In this document: one piece after another, positions 40,077-51,405 of the stretch
Numbering within the stretch: position 1 is the stretch's first letter
Layout: the number at the start of each line of letters is the position of its first letter
Source of the DNA: Avibacterium volantium
GTDB taxonomy: Bacteria > Pseudomonadota > Gammaproteobacteria > Enterobacterales > Pasteurellaceae
Assembly: GCF_900635775.1 (NCBI RefSeq)
Contig: NZ_LR134167.1
Location: 1,893,001-1,957,000 of the forward strand
DNA length: 64,000 nt
Direction: 5' to 3'
The notes under the pieces: generated by a model
What the model saw: only the letters and a program-made list of their open reading frames with translations
The model's database searches: none
Told to the model about the DNA's origin: nothing
Position numbers and translations under genes: made by a program

Positions 40077-41441
40077 TTAATTAGCTAATTTATCAAGTAA
40101 TTTTTGATGAATACCACCAAAACTGCCATTTGACATCACTAAAATGTGGTCGCTTGGTTTGGCTTCTGCCACAATCATATCCACTAATTTATCTAAATTT
40201 GCTGTCCAGCTAGCTGGTTGAACACATTGGTTTGCAATTTCCACCACGTCCCACGGAATGTTGTCTGGCTGTAATAAAAAGATGTGATCAGCGCGTGCCA
40301 GTGCTGGCGCTAGCTCATCTTTATGAACGCCCATTTTCATTGTGTTGGAACGAGGTTCTAACACCGCAAGAATGCGTACACCGCCGCCCACTTTATCGCG
40401 AAGTGCGGTTAAAGTGGCGAGAATTTCTGCTGGGTGATGGGCAAAATCATCATACACACTAATGCCATTCACTTCGCCTTTTAGCTCTAAACGGCGTTTT
40501 GCATTAATGAAACTGCCTAAAGCGGCACAGGCATTTTCAATCGACACGCCTGCGTGATACGCCGCCGCAATCGCCATTAATGCGTTGTGCATATTATGTT
40601 GTCCAACAATATTCCATTTCACCTCTGCCACTTTTTCGCCAAAATGATACACAGAAAACTCGGTACAATCATTGGTGATGCGTTCAGCATACCATTCCTG
40701 CCCTTCTCCCAAGAATTGTTGTTCCGACCAACACCCCATTTCTAAGGTTTCTTTTACACTTTGTTCGTTAGCGAAAGATAAAATGCGTCCACTTGCCGGA
40801 ATGGTGCGGATCATATGATGAAATTGGCGTTGGATCGCTTTGAGATCATCAAAAATATCCGCGTGATCAAAACCAATGTTATTGATAATCAAGGTTTTTG
40901 GATTGTAGTGAATAAATTTCGAGCGTTTATCAAAAAATGCGGTGTCATATTCATCGGCTTCAATGACAAAAAATGGGCTTTCACCTAAACGGGCTGATGT
41001 ACCAAAATTGCCCGCAATGCCACCGATTAAAAAGCCGGGGTTTAGTCCATTTTTCTCTAAAATCCAGCTGAGCATACCTGTTGTGGTGGTTTTCCCGTGC
41101 GTGCCAGAAACCGCCAACACCCAACGATCACGCAATAAGTTATCGTGCAACCACTGCGGTCCTGATGTATAAGGTAACCTATTCTCAAGCACATATTCCA
41201 CGCAAGGATTGCCACGCTTCATTGCATTGCCAATTAACACTAAATCTGGCGCAGGCATAAGCTGAGCAGGATCATAATTCGGGATAATTTCAATTTGATT
41301 TTCCTGTAAAAAAGTACTCATTGGCGGATACACATTAACATCCGATCCCGTTACTTTATATCCCATCTGTTTGGCAATAATCGCCACACCACCCATAAAC
41401 GTGCCGCAAATTCCAAGAATATGAATATGTTTTTGTGTCAT
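40077..41441 (-). CDS. mpl: Mpl, murein tripeptide ligase
   Basis: Recycles peptidoglycan by joining the tripeptide L-Ala-gamma-D-Glu-meso-DAP to UDP-MurNAc in the cytoplasm. It has 454 residues (457 in E. coli). It is a Mur ligase fold: the N terminus reads HIHILGICGTFMGGVA, the ATP loop AVSGTHGKTTTTGML lies near residue 110, and the central domain carries EADEYDTAFFDKRSKF. The GICGTFMGG form is typical of Mpl rather than MurC. It is divergent from fbp. It complements the MltA-type turnover enzyme found nearby. Confidence 0.96.
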   Translation of the reverse strand: MTQKHIHILGICGTFMGGVAIIAKQMGYKVTGSDVNVYPPMSTFLQENQIEIIPNYDPAQLMPAPDLVLIGNAMKRGNPCVEYVLENRLPYTSGPQWLHDNLLRDRWVLAVSGTHGKTTTTGMLSWILEKNGLNPGFLIGGIAGNFGTSARLGESPFFVIEADEYDTAFFDKRSKFIHYNPKTLIINNIGFDHADIFDDLKAIQRQFHHMIRTIPASGRILSFANEQSVKETLEMGCWSEQQFLGEGQEWYAERITNDCTEFSVYHFGEKVAEVKWNIVGQHNMHNALMAIAAAYHAGVSIENACAALGSFINAKRRLELKGEVNGISVYDDFAHHPAEILATLTALRDKVGGGVRILAVLEPRSNTMKMGVHKDELAPALARADHIFLLQPDNIPWDVVEIANQCVQPASWTANLDKLVDMIVAEAKPSDHILVMSNGSFGGIHQKLLDKLAN

Positions 41442-41589
41442 TTTTTTATCTCTTATACAAAAAACGAAAATAAAATGTGCCTGAGATCACAAACTCAGTA
41501 GGAGATTATTTCTCTTGTTCAAAGGCTAGCTATAATAAATCAACTCTTTCAAACTGTACAATGTATTGATTCAAAAATAAGGATAAATT

Positions 41590-42591
41590 ATGAAAACGTT
41601 AGGGCAATTTATTGTTGAAAAGCAAGCGGAATATCCCAATGCAAAAGGCGAACTTTCGGGCATTCTTTCTTCTATTCGCTTAGTGGCGAAAGTGATCCAT
41701 CGTGATATTAATAAAGCAGGGCTAACCAATAACATTATCGGTAACTCTGGTGTGGAGAATGTGCAAGGCGAAGTGCAAATGAAGTTAGATTTATTTGCTC
41801 ACAACACAATGAAACAAGCCCTCATTGCACGCGAAGAAGTGGCAGGATTTGCTTCCGAAGAAGAAGAAAATTTTGTGGTCTTTGACACCGAACGCGGACG
41901 CAATGCAAAATATGTGATTTTAACCGATCCCTTAGACGGCTCATCAAATATTGATGTGAATGTTGCCGTTGGCACGATTTTTTCTATTTACCGCCGTGTT
42001 TCCCCTATCGGAACACCAGTAACCTTAGAAGATTTTTTGCAACCGGGGCATCGTCAAGTGGCAGCTGGTTATATTGTTTATGGTTCATCAACAATGTTGG
42101 TTTATACCACTGGTAATGGGGTGAATGGCTTTACTTACGATCCGTCCTTAGGAGTATTTTGCCTTTCACACGAAAATATTCAAATGCCAGCAACTGGCAA
42201 AATTTATTCCATTAACGAAGGGCAATATCTCAAATTCCCATTAGGGGTGAAAAAATACATTAAATATTGCCAAGAAGAAGACAAAGCCACTCAACGCCCT
42301 TATACATCACGCTATATTGGCTCTTTGGTGTCTGACTTCCACCGCAATTTATTGAAAGGTGGGATTTATATTTATCCAAGCGCCACAAACTATCCAAATG
42401 GCAAACTTCGCCTGCTTTATGAAGGCAACCCAATGGCATTTTTAGCCGAACAAGCAGGCGGCCTTGCCACTGATGGCTATCAACGCATTTTAGATATTCA
42501 ACCAACGGAATTACACCAACGCTCACCGCTTTTTGTTGGCTCAAAAGAAATGGTGGAAAAAGCACAAGCGTTTATGCGTGAACTCAGCTAA
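41590..42591 (+). CDS. fbp: Fructose-1,6-bisphosphatase, class I
   Basis: Gluconeogenic phosphatase, cytoplasmic. It has 333 residues (332 in E. coli). The metal-site signature [22 protein letters not shown] lies around residues 117-138, read in two parts. An acidic EEEENF region precedes it and the substrate-binding GGIYIYPS follows near 256. It has its own gap on both sides and a large terminator. AAGGAT lies upstream of the start. With uhpT and malP it shows that this cell handles sugar phosphates in both directions. Confidence 0.97.
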   Translation: MKTLGQFIVEKQAEYPNAKGELSGILSSIRLVAKVIHRDINKAGLTNNIIGNSGVENVQGEVQMKLDLFAHNTMKQALIAREEVAGFASEEEENFVVFDTERGRNAKYVILTDPLDGSSNIDVNVAVGTIFSIYRRVSPIGTPVTLEDFLQPGHRQVAAGYIVYGSSTMLVYTTGNGVNGFTYDPSLGVFCLSHENIQMPATGKIYSINEGQYLKFPLGVKKYIKYCQEEDKATQRPYTSRYIGSLVSDFHRNLLKGGIYIYPSATNYPNGKLRLLYEGNPMAFLAEQAGGLATDGYQRILDIQPTELHQRSPLFVGSKEMVEKAQAFMRELS

Positions 42592-42610
42592 GGAAAAATA
42601 AAGGCATAGT

Positions 42611-42667
42611 CTATGTTCTGCCCTCAAAAAATAACATACTAAGGGCAGATCATAGATTCCTTTTTTA
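42611..42667 (+). terminator. fbp terminator
   Basis: CTATGTTCTGCCCT and AGGGCAGATCATAG pair with one mismatch around a loop of about 17 bases, followed by six T residues. Confidence 0.75.
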
Positions 42668-42801
42668 CGATAAAAATTCATAAAAATTGCACCGCACTTA
42701 AAAATATCGCAATTTCTTTTTCATTCTACGAAATAAATGTTCTCTTTTTGCGCAACTTCCGCTAAAATAAATCCGCTAATTAACCAACTAGGAGAATGAT
42801 T

Positions 42802-44460
42802 ATGAAATTAGCCTCATTGTTCAAATACTCAACACTCACATCACTTTTAGCCATTTCTTCTTTCAGCTATGCTTACCAAGCCAACCAAACTTATCATTTC
42901 ACATTGCTTCACACGAACGATTTACACGGTCATTACTGGCAAAATAAAAATGGTGAATATGGTTTAGCAGCGCAAAAAACTTTGATTGATCGCATTCGTG
43001 CGGAAGTTGAACAGAAAGGTGGTTCAGTGATCTTGCTCAATGCAGGCGATTTCAACACGGGTGTGCCAGAATCTGATTTACAAAATGCCAAACCTGATAT
43101 TGAAGCATTAAATTTGATGGGCTACGAGGCATTAACGCTAGGCAATCACGAATTTGATAATCCATTACAACTTCTTGAAATGCAAGAGAAATGGGCAAAA
43201 TTCCCATTCCTTGCTGCGAATGTTTATAATCAAAAAACGGGGGATTTATTAGTCAATCCTTACACAATTTTAGATAAGCAAGGATTAAAAATTGCAGTGG
43301 TTGGACTAACCACAGAAGATACGGCGAAGCTAGGAAATCCTGAATTTATGTCCGCAGTGAGATTTGAACGCCCAGCGGAAAGTGCAAAAACCGTGCTCGC
43401 AGAATTAGCCAAAAATGAACAGCCCGATCTCAAAATCGCCCTTACGCATATGGGATTTTACCCTGATGCAAAATACGGTTCTAACGCACCGGGCGATGTT
43501 TCAATGGTACGCGAATTGCCTGCGGGAGCATTTGATATTGTTATCGGCGGACATACGCACGACACACTATGCATAAATGAAGATGGTTCATTTAACAGTA
43601 AATTTAAACCGAGCGATAGCTGTAAACCATTGTTTGAGAAAAACACTTGGATTATGCAAGCAGGGGAATGGGGCAAATATTTAGGGCGTGCAGATTTCAC
43701 CTTTAAAGATGGCAAGCTCTCCTTAGAAAATTATCAATTAGTACCAATTAACTTGAAAAAGAAAGTGAAAAAAGAAGACGGCTCAAGTGAATATGTGTTG
43801 TATCAAGAAGAAATTCCAGCCGATCCAGCATTACTTGCGCATCTCAAAACCTATCAAGATCAAGGGGATAAATTGCTTGGTCAAGTCGTTGGGAAAGTTG
43901 ATGATCGTTTAGTGGGCGATCGCGATATTGTACGTTTCCATCAAACAAACTTAGGACAACTAATTGCCCGTTCACAAGCAGAACGCGTGAAAGCCGACAT
44001 CGGCATTATGAATTCCGGCGGTATCCGTGCTTCTATTGAAGGGGGAGATGTAACCTATAAAGATATTCTAACTGTACAACCTTTCGGTAATATCATCAGC
44101 TATTTTGAGATGAACGGAAAAGATTTGCTCAATTATCTTGATGTCGTGGCATTAAAAGAAGTGGATTCAGGGGCTTATCCACAGTTCTACGGCATTACAA
44201 TGACCGTAGATCGCAAAGCGAAAAAAGTATCTGATGTGAAAATTCAAGGAAAACCAATCGATCTCAATAAAATGTATCGAGTTTCTTTACCAAGCTATTG
44301 TGCTGCTGGGGGAGATGGCTATCCTGTAGTTACAGATAATCCAACTTATGTTAATGCAGGCTTTGTTGATGCAGATAGCTTGAAAGAATATTTCCAAGAA
44401 CACTCACCAATTAAAGCAGCCGATTTTGAGGCAAACAAAGGCATTATTTATAAAGAATAA
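42802..44460 (+). CDS. ushA: Periplasmic 5'-nucleotidase / UDP-sugar hydrolase
   Basis: Exported metallophosphoesterase that hydrolyses UDP-glucose and 5'-nucleotides so that nucleosides can be taken up. It has 552 residues (550 in E. coli). A signal peptide covers about 1-24 (ending SYAYQ). Metal-site motifs are LLHTNDLHGHYW, NAGDFNTG, LGNHEFDNP and GGHTHD. The C-terminal nucleotide-binding domain includes NSGGIRASIEGGDVTY. Haemophilus NadN is a relative acting on NAD, but the SYAYQANQTYHFTLLHTND start and length fit UshA better. GGAG is seven bases before the chosen ATG; the ATG six bases earlier is too close to it. Confidence 0.9.
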   Translation: MKLASLFKYSTLTSLLAISSFSYAYQANQTYHFTLLHTNDLHGHYWQNKNGEYGLAAQKTLIDRIRAEVEQKGGSVILLNAGDFNTGVPESDLQNAKPDIEALNLMGYEALTLGNHEFDNPLQLLEMQEKWAKFPFLAANVYNQKTGDLLVNPYTILDKQGLKIAVVGLTTEDTAKLGNPEFMSAVRFERPAESAKTVLAELAKNEQPDLKIALTHMGFYPDAKYGSNAPGDVSMVRELPAGAFDIVIGGHTHDTLCINEDGSFNSKFKPSDSCKPLFEKNTWIMQAGEWGKYLGRADFTFKDGKLSLENYQLVPINLKKKVKKEDGSSEYVLYQEEIPADPALLAHLKTYQDQGDKLLGQVVGKVDDRLVGDRDIVRFHQTNLGQLIARSQAERVKADIGIMNSGGIRASIEGGDVTYKDILTVQPFGNIISYFEMNGKDLLNYLDVVALKEVDSGAYPQFYGITMTVDRKAKKVSDVKIQGKPIDLNKMYRVSLPSYCAAGGDGYPVVTDNPTYVNAGFVDADSLKEYFQEHSPIKAADFEANKGIIYKE

Positions 44461-44477
44461 TGTTGTTATGGATATAA

Positions 44478-44509
44478 AAAAATAGCCAGAGCTTTTCTGG
44501 CTATTTTTT
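44478..44509. terminator. Bidirectional terminator between ushA and murA
   Basis: AAAATAGCCAGA and TCTGGCTATTTT pair around a short loop, with A and T runs on both flanks. Confidence 0.88.
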
Positions 44510-44557
44510 AATGGAATCACGAAAGAAAACAAGGCTTACAAAATATTTCCTTGTTTT

Positions 44558-45844
<1,287 letters not shown>

Positions 45845-45851
45845 CTAAAAA

Positions 45852-46109
45852 TTAATTAATGGGATTAAGTAAACGCTCGCGTTTCCACTTTTCTTGGGTA
45901 AAGGTTTTGATGGTTAAGGCGTGAATTTCGCCTGAAGAAAAATATTGCATTAACGGAGCATAAATGGTTTGTTGCTGTTTTAATCTTGAAAGCCCAGCAA
46001 TTTCATCATCAATCACAATCACGCCAAAATGCGCATTTTCGCCTTGTACATAAACTTCTTCAAGCCCAAGTGCGTCTTTTAAAATTCGTTCAATTTCTTG
46101 CGTTTCCAT
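45852..46109 (-). CDS. ibaG: IbaG, BolA-family protein
   Basis: Small BolA-like protein of 85 residues, called YrbA or IbaG in E. coli, linked there to acid stress and iron-sulfur handling with monothiol glutaredoxins. The BolA core shows the conserved HFGVIVIDDEIAGLSRLKQQQTIY region with the invariant His near residue 63 (EIHALTIKTFT). Its ATG overlaps the mlaB stop (TAATG). Placed between the mla genes and murA as in other gammaproteobacteria. Confidence 0.94.
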   Translation of the reverse strand: METQEIERILKDALGLEEVYVQGENAHFGVIVIDDEIAGLSRLKQQQTIYAPLMQYFSSGEIHALTIKTFTQEKWKRERLLNPIN

Positions 46110-46471
46110 TAATTCTTTCCACTATGTTGTAAAAACGGGTCAATCCATTTTGATAACCCAAAAAGATCAGCCAATGTGAGGAATTGCTCAGGTGCATTTT
46201 GAATGATTTGCGTCTGTGCCTGCTTTTGGCAATGATGAATAAAATCACACAATAAGGCAAAGCCTGCACTGTCAATTCGCGTTAAATCGGCAAGTTCCCA
46301 AATAAGTTGCTGGTGCGCAATTTTATCTGTTGATAAAAAAGAATAACGTTGTTCCCACAATGGCAACAACGTTTTTCTGGATAACGCTCCAGTCAAGCGG
46401 AGCGTTATCTTATCATCATTTTGTTCAAATGCCCAAGTTAAACTTGGCGCTAAACCTGATGTATTGTGCAT
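46109..46471 (-). CDS. mlaB: MlaB, STAS-domain subunit of the lipid transporter
   Basis: Cytoplasmic regulator of the MlaFEDB ABC complex. It has 120 residues, slightly longer than E. coli MlaB (97), and reads as one STAS domain, with the DLTRIDSAGFALL segment containing the conserved D-S-A loop near residue 70. It is diverged, but its position between mlaC and ibaG is characteristic. Coupled to ibaG by a one-base overlap and separated from mlaC by three bases. Confidence 0.88.
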   Translation of the reverse strand: MHNTSGLAPSLTWAFEQNDDKITLRLTGALSRKTLLPLWEQRYSFLSTDKIAHQQLIWELADLTRIDSAGFALLCDFIHHCQKQAQTQIIQNAPEQFLTLADLFGLSKWIDPFLQHSGKN

Positions 46472-46474
46472 TGA

Positions 46475-47113
46475 TTATTTACCCAATGTAACAGGCACAT
46501 TTGCCGCTTTTTGCACTTGTTGGGTCAGCGCTTCAATGCCGTCTTTGCGTAATGTTGCACTCCATTCTTGTTTTTTGGTGTTTACCATACTCACGCCTTC
46601 AGCCGCCATATCATACACTTGCCATTCACCCGTTCTGCTGTTTTTACGCCAGAAGAAGGTTAAATTAATTGGCTGCGCATTACCATTTTGCACCACTTTC
46701 ACGCGAATGCTCATTTGGTTATCAGATACATTTTTTGGTTTTTCAATGTCAATTTTTTGGTTTTTATATAGGGTTAAAACTTGCGCATAAGATTGCTCAA
46801 TAAATTGATCAAAGGCGGCGAAAAATTTTGTACGTTGCTCTGGTGTGGTGCTTTTGAAATACTGCCCTAACACCAAGGATCCCGCATAATTAACGTGTAC
46901 ATAAGGCATTAAATCTTTACGCACAATGGTTCTTAAATAATTTGGGTTTTGTTTAATTTGGCTTTGGCTGTTAGCAATATCGCTAAACAATTTGTCTGAT
47001 GCCTTTTGCATTAAGCCATAAGGGCTGTCGTCCGCCATTGCTTGCACCGCAAAAAGTGCGGTGAAAATTACTAAAGTTTTGCTTAACCAGTTTGTCATTG
47101 TTTGTTTTAACAT
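46475..47113 (-). CDS. mlaC: MlaC, periplasmic phospholipid carrier
   Basis: Soluble periplasmic shuttle that moves phospholipid between the outer membrane and the MlaFEDB complex. It has 212 residues (211 in E. coli). A signal peptide covers about 1-25 (ending VQAMA). The Tol-Tol-Ttg2 domain includes YAQVLTLYKNQKIDIEKP and the WQVYDMAAEGVSMVN segment. I chose the ATG at 47113 because GGAGG stands six bases before it; a longer frame adds 26 basic residues that overlap mlaD. Confidence 0.95.
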   Translation of the reverse strand: MLKQTMTNWLSKTLVIFTALFAVQAMADDSPYGLMQKASDKLFSDIANSQSQIKQNPNYLRTIVRKDLMPYVHVNYAGSLVLGQYFKSTTPEQRTKFFAAFDQFIEQSYAQVLTLYKNQKIDIEKPKNVSDNQMSIRVKVVQNGNAQPINLTFFWRKNSRTGEWQVYDMAAEGVSMVNTKKQEWSATLRKDGIEALTQQVQKAANVPVTLGK

Positions 47114-47141
47114 TGATTCCTCCATAAAACGAAAAAAGAAA

Positions 47142-47645
47142 TTATTGTTGCGCTTCAGGTTTACTGTCATCAGATTTATTCTTATCCCCATAAAGGAATT
47201 GACCGACTAAATCCTCTAACACCATTGCAGATTTGGTATCCACAATTTTGCTGCCATCTTTGAGCATTTTGGTGGTTTCGCCATCATCAAAACCAATGCT
47301 CAACGCAATATATTGTTCACCTAATAAGCCTGAGGTTTTAATTGAAAGCGAGCTGTTATCAGGAATTTCGTTATATTCTTGATTGATCGCAATCTTGACC
47401 ACCGGCAAATAGGTTTGTGGATCAAGCTCGATATCACTTACTCGCCCAATTACCACACCGCCAACTTTTAATGGCGCACGCACTTTTAGTCCACCAATAT
47501 TGTCAAAAGTTGCACTCACTTGATAAGATTTTGCTTGGCTAAACCCTTGCACATTGGCTACATTTAACCCAAGAAAAACGAAAGCCCCAATGGCAAGCAA
47601 TAAAAATAACCCTACCCAAAATTCATACTTTGCTGTTTGTCGCAT
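47142..47645 (-). CDS. mlaD: MlaD, MCE-domain lipid-binding subunit
   Basis: Inner-membrane-anchored periplasmic ring protein of the Mla pathway. It has 167 residues. An N-terminal transmembrane helix (FWVGLFLLLAIGAFVFLGLNV) is followed by one MCE domain with the GGLKVRAPLKVGGVVIGRV core and TSGLLGEQYIAL. The sequence fits E. coli MlaD (183) without its longer tail. It starts 79 bases after mlaE, a gap that carries an uptake signal near 47661. Confidence 0.95.
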   Translation of the reverse strand: MRQTAKYEFWVGLFLLLAIGAFVFLGLNVANVQGFSQAKSYQVSATFDNIGGLKVRAPLKVGGVVIGRVSDIELDPQTYLPVVKIAINQEYNEIPDNSSLSIKTSGLLGEQYIALSIGFDDGETTKMLKDGSKIVDTKSAMVLEDLVGQFLYGDKNKSDDSKPEAQQ

Positions 47646-47724
47646 AAAAATACCTTAAATTTACACCGCACTTTATTTTGTGCTGTTTTTTAATGAAATG
47701 AAACTTCTTAGTTAATCAGCCTGA

Positions 47725-48510
47725 TTAACTCCCACCAAACATTATCGCGGTTAAAACGAAATCTAGCCCAAGCACCACAAGGGAAGCATTGACCACGGTT
47801 TTGGTGGTGGCTTTGCTGATGCCTTCGGAAGTTGGTACGCTGTCATAACCATTAAACAGAGCAATCCATACCACGGCAATGGCGAAAAATAGACTCTTAA
47901 TTAAGCCATTGAGAATATCGGTTTTCCAACTCACTGAGTTTTGCATTACTGACCAAAAACTGCCTGCGTCCACGCCTTTCCAATCTACGCCCACCAATGA
48001 GCCGCCCCAAATGCCAATAGCGATAAAAATAATGGATAAAATTGGCATTGCAATCACGCCCGCCCAAAAACGTGGCGAAATCACACGACGCAACGGATCA
48101 ACCGCCATCATTTCAAGGCTAGAAAGCTGTTCGGTAGCTTTCATCAAACCAATTTCTGCGGTTAGTGCAGAACCTGCTCGACCTGCAAATAATAATGCGG
48201 TAACCACAGGGCCTAGCTCGCGTAATAAGGAAAGGGCAACCAGTTGCCCAAGGCTGGTTTCTGCGGAAAAATCCACTAGCACCACATAGCCTTGTAGCCC
48301 AAGCACCATACCAATAAACAAGCCTGAAAGCATAATAATCAGTAAAGATTGCACGCCCAAGACATAAAGCTGTTTAATCAGCAACGGAAAATGTTTTCTA
48401 ATTTGTGGTTGCCCGACTAATGCGCCCCACAGCATAAAACCTGAACGCCCAATGCCTTTGCAAAAATTGATGGCACTGAGTCCCAAGGCGGAAATCATAT
48501 CACTTATCAT
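47725..48510 (-). CDS. mlaE: MlaE, permease of the lipid transporter
   Basis: Inner-membrane permease of the Mla phospholipid ABC system. It has 261 residues (260 in E. coli). Five or so hydrophobic segments and the family block [29 protein letters not shown] (near residues 95-123, given in parts) are plain. The ATG at 48510 has GGAG seven bases upstream and overlaps the mlaF end by 11 bases; an ATG 12 bases later is possible. A longer open frame into mlaF is not supported by the family. Confidence 0.95.
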   Translation of the reverse strand: MISDMISALGLSAINFCKGIGRSGFMLWGALVGQPQIRKHFPLLIKQLYVLGVQSLLIIMLSGLFIGMVLGLQGYVVLVDFSAETSLGQLVALSLLRELGPVVTALLFAGRAGSALTAEIGLMKATEQLSSLEMMAVDPLRRVISPRFWAGVIAMPILSIIFIAIGIWGGSLVGVDWKGVDAGSFWSVMQNSVSWKTDILNGLIKSLFFAIAVVWIALFNGYDSVPTSEGISKATTKTVVNASLVVLGLDFVLTAIMFGGS

Positions 48511-49300
48511 CAAATAACTCCTGAACATAATCACCTGCGGGATAATGGAAACGCACAGGGCCATCTGCTTCGCCTTTGATAAACTGTTGTACTTGTGGAT
48601 CTTGGCTGGCGAGCAATTCGGCAGGCGTTCCTTCGGCAATCACTTTTTTATCCGCAATAATGTAGGCATAATCGGCGATACTTAGCACTTCTTGCACATC
48701 GTGAGAAACCACGATAGAAGTGAGCTGTAAGGCTTGATTTAAGCGTTTAATCAGGCTCACAATCACACCCATACTAATCGGATCTTGCCCTGTAAAGGGT
48801 TCATCATACATAATTAATTCAGGGTCAAGGGCAATGGTTCGCGCCAAGGCTGCGCGTCTTGCCATACCGCCAGATAATTCAGAAGGCATTAAATCCGCTG
48901 CACCGCGTAACCCCACCGCTTGCAACTTCATCAATACCATTTCACGGATTAATTGTTCTGGCAAATTGGTATGTTCACGAATAGGGAACGCCACGTTATC
49001 AAAGGTGGACATATCGGTAAACAATGCGCCTGACTGAAAGAGCATTCCGATGCGCTGACGCAATTTATAAAGCTCCGTACGGGACATTTGACAAATATCC
49101 TTACCATCGACCAAAATTTCACCGCCATCAGGTGAAAGTTGCCCACCAATAAGACGCAACAAGGTGGTTTTTCCAATCCCTGACGGCCCCATTATGGCGG
49201 TAATTTTTCCCTGTTCAACGCGTAAATTCAGGCGATCATAAATGACACGCTCACCACGCTTAAAGGTGAGATTTTTTACTTCTACAAAAGAACGAGTCAT
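48500..49300 (-). CDS. mlaF: MlaF, ATPase of the lipid transporter
   Basis: Cytoplasmic ABC ATPase powering MlaE. It has 266 residues (269 in E. coli). Walker A is [15 protein letters not shown], the signature is [13 protein letters not shown] and Walker B is [13 protein letters not shown], followed by SHDVQEV. First gene of mlaFEDCB-ibaG-murA. The ATG at 49300 is my choice; a GTG five codons earlier is open and neither has a strong ribosome site. The complex keeps phospholipid out of the outer leaflet of the outer membrane. Confidence 0.94.
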   Translation of the reverse strand: MTRSFVEVKNLTFKRGERVIYDRLNLRVEQGKITAIMGPSGIGKTTLLRLIGGQLSPDGGEILVDGKDICQMSRTELYKLRQRIGMLFQSGALFTDMSTFDNVAFPIREHTNLPEQLIREMVLMKLQAVGLRGAADLMPSELSGGMARRAALARTIALDPELIMYDEPFTGQDPISMGVIVSLIKRLNQALQLTSIVVSHDVQEVLSIADYAYIIADKKVIAEGTPAELLASQDPQVQQFIKGEADGPVRFHYPAGDYVQELFDDK

Positions 49301-49595
49301 AGCACGCTTATTCACCTGTGTTGTTCAAAATGTGGCAATGATATGCGATGCAAACAGAATGTCAAAGACTGTTTTCCTATTTTATTCATTGGTTTTTCGA
49401 TACGTTAGGCTGAAAATACAATAAAAAGACGTAAACTCAGTGCTTTTTTCGTGGAATTTCGGCGAAAACAGGCTTTGTAAAAAATTGTAAAAATTTACAC
49501 CGCACTTCTATTTACACGGAATTGTTCTTGCTTTTAGCAAAATTATGCTATCATTTCGCACTTAATTAATCTTGAAGAAATGAGCCATTCAAACT
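49301..49595. promoter_or_regulatory. Divergent control region for the mla and lpt operons
   Basis: A 295-base AT-rich gap with one uptake signal near 49500. No gene is seen. Promoters for both operons must lie here, since the genes diverge. TATCAT near 49550 preceded by TTCTTG 18 bases earlier is a possible lptC promoter, not a firm one. Confidence 0.4.
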
Positions 49596-50171
49596 ATGAA
49601 TATTCGTTGGAATATTGTTTTGTCGGTGATTGTCCTTGCATTACTTGCTTGGTTTTATAGCCTTCAGCAGAGTGATTCTGAAAAGCTTGCCGGCTTGATC
49701 AAATCAGAAGATAGCCCTGAATATGTCGGGGAGAAAATGCAAACGACAGTCTATTCACCCACAGGGGAAAAACAATATTTTGCTATCGCAAATAAAGTGG
49801 AACACTATACGTCTAATGGAAACACAGATTTTCAGTATCCTGTGGTTTATCTTTATGATGTGCAAGATGAAACCTTAGGCACACAGAGTTGGAAAATCAG
49901 TGCTAAAAATGCCAAATTAACGAAAGATAATCTTTTATATTTAGAAGGCGATGTATTTGTGCAAAGCCTCTTGAGCGATTCCCGTTTGCAGCGCGTAAGC
50001 ACAGAGCGTGCGACAATAAATCTAAAGACGCAAGATATTCGCTCTGATACAATGGCAACCATCACAGGCTTGAATTTTACCTCCAGTGGCTCGCAGCTCA
50101 CAGGAAATTTACAGCAACAAATTGCAACCTTAAAGGAACAGGTGAAAACCCACTATGAAATTAACAAGTAA
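49596..50171 (+). CDS. lptC: LptC, LPS export membrane protein
   Basis: Bitopic inner-membrane protein that hands LPS from LptBFG to LptA. It has 191 residues (E. coli 191). One N-terminal transmembrane helix (VLSVIVLALLAWFYSL) is followed by a periplasmic beta-jellyroll with the family pattern YLYDVQDETLGTQSWKI and LYLEGDV. It overlaps lptA by 17 bases. It opens the lptCAB-ptsN-rapZ operon; kdsD and kdsC, which precede it in E. coli, are absent here. Confidence 0.93.
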   Translation: MNIRWNIVLSVIVLALLAWFYSLQQSDSEKLAGLIKSEDSPEYVGEKMQTTVYSPTGEKQYFAIANKVEHYTSNGNTDFQYPVVYLYDVQDETLGTQSWKISAKNAKLTKDNLLYLEGDVFVQSLLSDSRLQRVSTERATINLKTQDIRSDTMATITGLNFTSSGSQLTGNLQQQIATLKEQVKTHYEINK

Positions 50172-50667
50172 ATCTCTTTTATTTTTTACCGCACTTATGA
50201 CTTCAATGTCAGCGTTTGCTTTAAAAAACGATACCAATCAACCAATTAACATTGAATCCAACAATCAATCATTGGATATGGAAAATCAAACGGTAACCTT
50301 TACCGATAACGTGGTGATCACCCAAGGGTCTATTTTGATTAAAGCGGATAAAGTGGTAATTACGCGTCCACCTGAAAATTCCAACAAAAAAGAAACCGTA
50401 GATGCCTATGGCCGTCCTGTTACCTTTCATCAATTATTAGATGATGGCAAGCCTGTGGACGGCAAAGCGAATAAAGTGCATTACGATCTTGGTACAGAAT
50501 TTTTAACCTTAACGGGCAATGCAGAATTAAAACAGCTAGACAGCAAAATCACTGGGCAATTAATTACTTATGATGTGAAAAAACAACAGCTAAAAGCCTC
50601 GGGTTCAAGCAAATCTCGTGTTAAAACCGTATTAATTCCTGCGCAATTAAACAGTAAAAAGAAATAG
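50155..50667 (+). CDS. lptA: LptA, periplasmic LPS bridge protein
   Basis: Periplasmic jellyroll protein that polymerises into the LPS bridge to the outer membrane. It has 170 residues, with a signal peptide of about 22 (ending SAFA). The OstA-type core includes IESNNQSLDMENQTVTFTDNVVI and LDSKITGQLITYD. The basic C-terminal tail is common in LptA. It lies inside the end of lptC and nine bases before lptB. Confidence 0.94.
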   Translation: MKLTSKSLLFFTALMTSMSAFALKNDTNQPINIESNNQSLDMENQTVTFTDNVVITQGSILIKADKVVITRPPENSNKKETVDAYGRPVTFHQLLDDGKPVDGKANKVHYDLGTEFLTLTGNAELKQLDSKITGQLITYDVKKQQLKASGSSKSRVKTVLIPAQLNSKKK

Positions 50668-50676
50668 GATAGCCTT

Positions 50677-51402
50677 ATGCCAACGCTTTATGCAGAACAT
50701 TTAGCCAAAAGCTACAAGAGCCGCAAAGTGGTTTCTGATGTGAGTTTAAACGTGAGATCAAATGAAATTGTGGGCTTGCTTGGGCCTAATGGCGCGGGCA
50801 AAACCACTACGTTCTATATGGTTGTCGGCTTGGTGCAACAAGATGAAGGCAAAATTCGCATTGATGATGAAGATATTAGCTTGTTGCCAATGCACGATCG
50901 CGCCAGAAAAGGCGTGGGTTATTTGCCGCAAGAGGCGTCTATTTTCCGCCGTTTAAGCGTGTACGACAACCTGATGGCGGTGCTAGAAATTCGTAACGAT
51001 CTCAATGCCCAACAACGCCGCGAAAGAGCGGAAGAATTAATTGAAGAATTTAACATTGGCCATATTCGCGATAACCTAGGGCAATCCCTTTCAGGTGGGG
51101 AACGCCGCCGTGTGGAAATTGCCCGTGCGTTAGCCGCGAATCCTAAATTTATTTTATTAGATGAACCTTTTGCTGGGGTCGATCCCATTTCTGTGATTGA
51201 CATTAAAAAGATTATTATGGATCTGCGCGATCGTGGTTTAGGCGTGCTAATTACCGACCACAACGTGCGTGAAACCCTTGATGTGTGCGAGCGTGCTTAC
51301 ATTGTAAGCGCAGGGAAAATGATCGCCACAGGCACACCTGAAGAAGTGATGAATAACGAACAGGTGAAACGGGTTTATCTCGGTGAAGAATTTAAACTAT
51401 AA
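50677..51402 (+). CDS. lptB: LptB, LPS export ATPase
   Basis: ABC ATPase that drives LPS extraction through LptFG. It has 241 residues (E. coli 241). Walker A is [13 protein letters not shown], the Q loop region [13 protein letters not shown], the signature [15 protein letters not shown] and Walker [14 protein letters not shown], with the switch histidine in [10 protein letters not shown]. lptF and lptG lie elsewhere. ptsN follows after three bases, without the rpoN and hpf genes that intervene in E. coli. Confidence 0.97.
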   Translation: MPTLYAEHLAKSYKSRKVVSDVSLNVRSNEIVGLLGPNGAGKTTTFYMVVGLVQQDEGKIRIDDEDISLLPMHDRARKGVGYLPQEASIFRRLSVYDNLMAVLEIRNDLNAQQRRERAEELIEEFNIGHIRDNLGQSLSGGERRRVEIARALAANPKFILLDEPFAGVDPISVIDIKKIIMDLRDRGLGVLITDHNVRETLDVCERAYIVSAGKMIATGTPEEVMNNEQVKRVYLGEEFKL

Positions 51403-51405
51403 CTT

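Noticed and set aside
42802..44460. NadN, the Haemophilus NAD nucleotidase, instead of UshA
   Set aside because: Both belong to one family, but length, N terminus and several motifs track UshA more closely. NAD activity cannot be excluded from sequence.
47114..47191. Longer MlaC with 26 extra N-terminal residues
   Set aside because: It would hide the signal peptide from its N-terminal position and overlaps mlaD. GGAGG supports the ATG at 47113.
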